Shown here: in pieces, positions 14,100 to 15,415 of the stretch
Layout of the letters: each line of letters opens with the position of its first letter
Numbering within the stretch: position 1 is the stretch's first letter
NCBI GenBank assembly: GCA_025360285.1
Contig: JANYCM010000366.1
Coordinates: forward strand, 1-15,415
Direction of reading: 5' to 3'
From: Sphingomonadales bacterium
Lineage (GTDB): Bacteria > Pseudomonadota > Alphaproteobacteria > Sphingomonadales > Sphingomonadaceae
Length of the DNA: 15,415 nucleotides
Position numbers and translations under genes: made by a program
Notes under the pieces: generated by a model
What the model was told of the DNA's origin: nothing
The model's input: the letters and a program-made list of their open reading frames with translations, nothing else
The model's database searches: none

Positions 14100-14963
14100 A
14101 TGCAATTGATCAGTGTAATCGGCGCCGGCCTTATGGGCAACGGCATTGCCCATGTGGCAGCGCTCGCTGGCTATGATGTCATCCTGTCCGACGTGGCGAT
14201 GGTCCGCGCCGAAGCCGCTCGCGCCACCATCGTCAAGAACCTTGGTCGCGGCGTTGCCAAGGCTATGATCGGCCAGGCAGAGGCCGACGCCGCGCTGGCG
14301 CGGATCAGCCTGACCACCGACAACGCCGCCTTTGCCAATGCCGACCTGGTCATCGAAGCGGCGACCGAGAACGAAGCCATCAAGGCGAAGATCTTCGCGG
14401 GCCTGGCGCTCAAGCCCGGTGCGCTACTTGCTACCAACACCTCGTCGATCTCCATCACACGGCTGGCGGCCGCTACCGACCGGCCGGATCGCTTCACCGG
14501 CCTGCATTTCTTCAACCCGGTGCCGCTGATGACGCTGGTCGAGATCATTCCCGGCCTCGCCACATCGGCCGCCACCAAGACTGCGATGCACGAATTTGCC
14601 GCCCGCATTGGCAAGACCGCGATCGAAGCCGCCGACAGTCCGGCCTTCATCGTCAACCGCATCCTCTGCCCGATGCTCAACGAGGCGATTTTCGCGCTCG
14701 GCGAGGGCGTGGGATCGGTCATTGACATCGATACCGGGCTGAAGCTGGGCGCCAACCACCCGATGGGCCCGTTGACGCTGGCTGATTTCGTTGGGCTCGA
14801 TACGCTGCTCAGCATCATGAAGGTGATGCAGGAGGCGACCGGCGATCCGAAATATCGCCCGGCACCGCTGCTGGTGAAATATGTCGAGGCCGGCTGGTAT
14901 GGCAAAAAATCGGGGCGGGGCTTTTATGACTATGCAGGGCCGGAGCCCGTGCCGACGCGATGA
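14100..14963 (+). CDS. 3-hydroxyacyl-CoA dehydrogenase (monofunctional, NAD-dependent)
   Basis: This 287-residue enzyme oxidises L-3-hydroxyacyl-CoA to 3-ketoacyl-CoA in beta-oxidation or a related route (the FadB2/HbdA/PaaH class). The NAD fold has GAGLMGNGIA (8-17) with acidic Asp31 after the second strand. TNTSS (112-116) and the HFFNP segment follow, with catalytic His136 paired with Glu148 twelve residues later. FIVNR (183-187) and HPMGPLTLADFVGLD (220-234) mark the helical C-terminal domain, and KKSGRGFYDY closes it. ATG 14100 is chosen because AGGGAGA lies just upstream and the product starts right at the nucleotide fold. Length matches the short stand-alone enzymes. Its stop overlaps the start of the next gene (ATGA, 14960-14963), so the two are translationally coupled. 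Confidence 0.95.
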   Translation: MQLISVIGAGLMGNGIAHVAALAGYDVILSDVAMVRAEAARATIVKNLGRGVAKAMIGQAEADAALARISLTTDNAAFANADLVIEAATENEAIKAKIFAGLALKPGALLATNTSSISITRLAAATDRPDRFTGLHFFNPVPLMTLVEIIPGLATSAATKTAMHEFAARIGKTAIEAADSPAFIVNRILCPMLNEAIFALGEGVGSVIDIDTGLKLGANHPMGPLTLADFVGLDTLLSIMKVMQEATGDPKYRPAPLLVKYVEAGWYGKKSGRGFYDYAGPEPVPTR

Positions 14964-15415
14964 AACTTCTCTTCACCAACGGCCCGGGCAAGTTCGATCG
15001 GTTGGACATCGTCACGGCCACCGGGCCGCAGCCGCCGATCCAATGCCCCAAGCAGGGTATCATCCCGCACGACATGGTGCATTTTGCTGTCGAGACGGAA
15101 GTGGCCACGATCGGCTTTTTGGGGGGCATTGCGGCGGGTGGTGACAGCGGTTTCGGCGCCGGCACCGACGATCCGCATCACCGCGCCGTCGAACGGCTGG
15201 TCGAAACCATCCAGGCCGAAGCGTGGAGTGGGCTGCCGGTGCCCGATGCCGACTTCATGGCGCTCTATCGCGTCACCTGCAATGCCCGCGGCGACACACC
15301 GCTCGATCTCGATGGAGCGACACTTGCGGCTATCCGGGCACGGCTAGCCGATCTGACGGCGCAATGGGCGGCTATAACGGTGGGTGGGACACTGGAACTG
15401 CGGCTCAGCGCTCCG
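14960..15415 (+). CDS. Uncharacterised protein, 3' partial
   Basis: The frame begins at ATG 14960, in the ATGA overlap with the 3-hydroxyacyl-CoA dehydrogenase stop, and stays open for 152 codons to the window end. The product begins MKLLFTNGPGKFDRLDI and has a distinctive CPKQGIIPHDMVHFAVE segment (residues 29-45), a Gly-rich stretch (54-68, GGIAAGGDSGFGAGT), then an Ala/Leu-rich helical part. The IPHDMVH-type segment seems familiar from uncharacterised proteobacterial proteins, but I cannot assign a named family. There is no signal peptide or membrane segment. Codon use matches its neighbours and the frame has no stop, so it is very likely a true gene. Coupling to the dehydrogenase hints at a linked role, which is unproven. 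Confidence 0.85.
   Translation, partial: MKLLFTNGPGKFDRLDIVTATGPQPPIQCPKQGIIPHDMVHFAVETEVATIGFLGGIAAGGDSGFGAGTDDPHHRAVERLVETIQAEAWSGLPVPDADFMALYRVTCNARGDTPLDLDGATLAAIRARLADLTAQWAAITVGGTLELRLSAP

Overview
The window is high-GC DNA, densely coded on both strands, and reads as ordinary chromosome of an alphaproteobacterium, most likely a sphingomonad (order Sphingomonadales). The evidence is the GltB sequence, which resembles the alphaproteobacterial form; the PEP-CTERM sorting tail at about 8150-8216, of the PEP-x-x-W-A...GFG type common in sphingomonads; and the tight yggT-yggU-folD-marC run. The order-level call is inference from remembered families, not from a search. I see no tRNA, rRNA, CRISPR array, insertion sequence, integrase or phage gene.

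Layout. (1) 1-4791, plus strand: glutamate synthase large subunit gltB, cut only at its extreme 5' end, then a strong GC hairpin and a 100-residue protein of unknown function with a C-terminal coiled coil. (2) 4905-7252, minus strand: a LuxR/NarL-type response regulator whose stop overlaps the GTG start of a membrane-bound hybrid histidine kinase. (3) 7439-8254, plus strand and divergent from that pair: a secreted PEP-CTERM protein; a 14-bp dyad lies in the shared upstream region. (4) 8227-11103, minus strand: yggT, yggU (DUF167), folD, marC and an SDR oxidoreductase. The first four are joined by three successive 4-nt stop/start overlaps; the SDR gene runs 28 bp into the tail of the PEP-CTERM gene. 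(5) 11221-12786, plus strand: an acyl-CoA synthetase. (6) 12787-13230: a 444-bp stretch without a recognisable gene, holding two overlapping tiny reading frames that each encode a hydrophobic segment. (7) 13231-14010, minus strand: an NAD-type SDR dehydrogenase, divergent from (8) 14100-15415, plus strand: a 3-hydroxyacyl-CoA dehydrogenase translationally coupled to an unrecognised protein that runs off the window end.

Working together. gltB serves ammonia assimilation. The regulator/kinase pair is the only dedicated signalling module, and its position suggests it may control the exosortase substrate beside it. The acyl-CoA synthetase, SDR and 3-hydroxyacyl-CoA dehydrogenase form a loose group suited to activation and beta-oxidation of a carboxylic acid or alcohol substrate that cannot be named from sequence. 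The yggT-to-SDR operon mixes a membrane protein of cell-envelope type, folate one-carbon metabolism and a MarC membrane protein.

No clearly new system such as a defence island or novel mobile element is visible. The best candidates for unexplored biology are the regulator/PEP-CTERM divergon, the tiny membrane-peptide pair, and the two uncharacterised proteins attached to gltB and to the 3-hydroxyacyl-CoA dehydrogenase.
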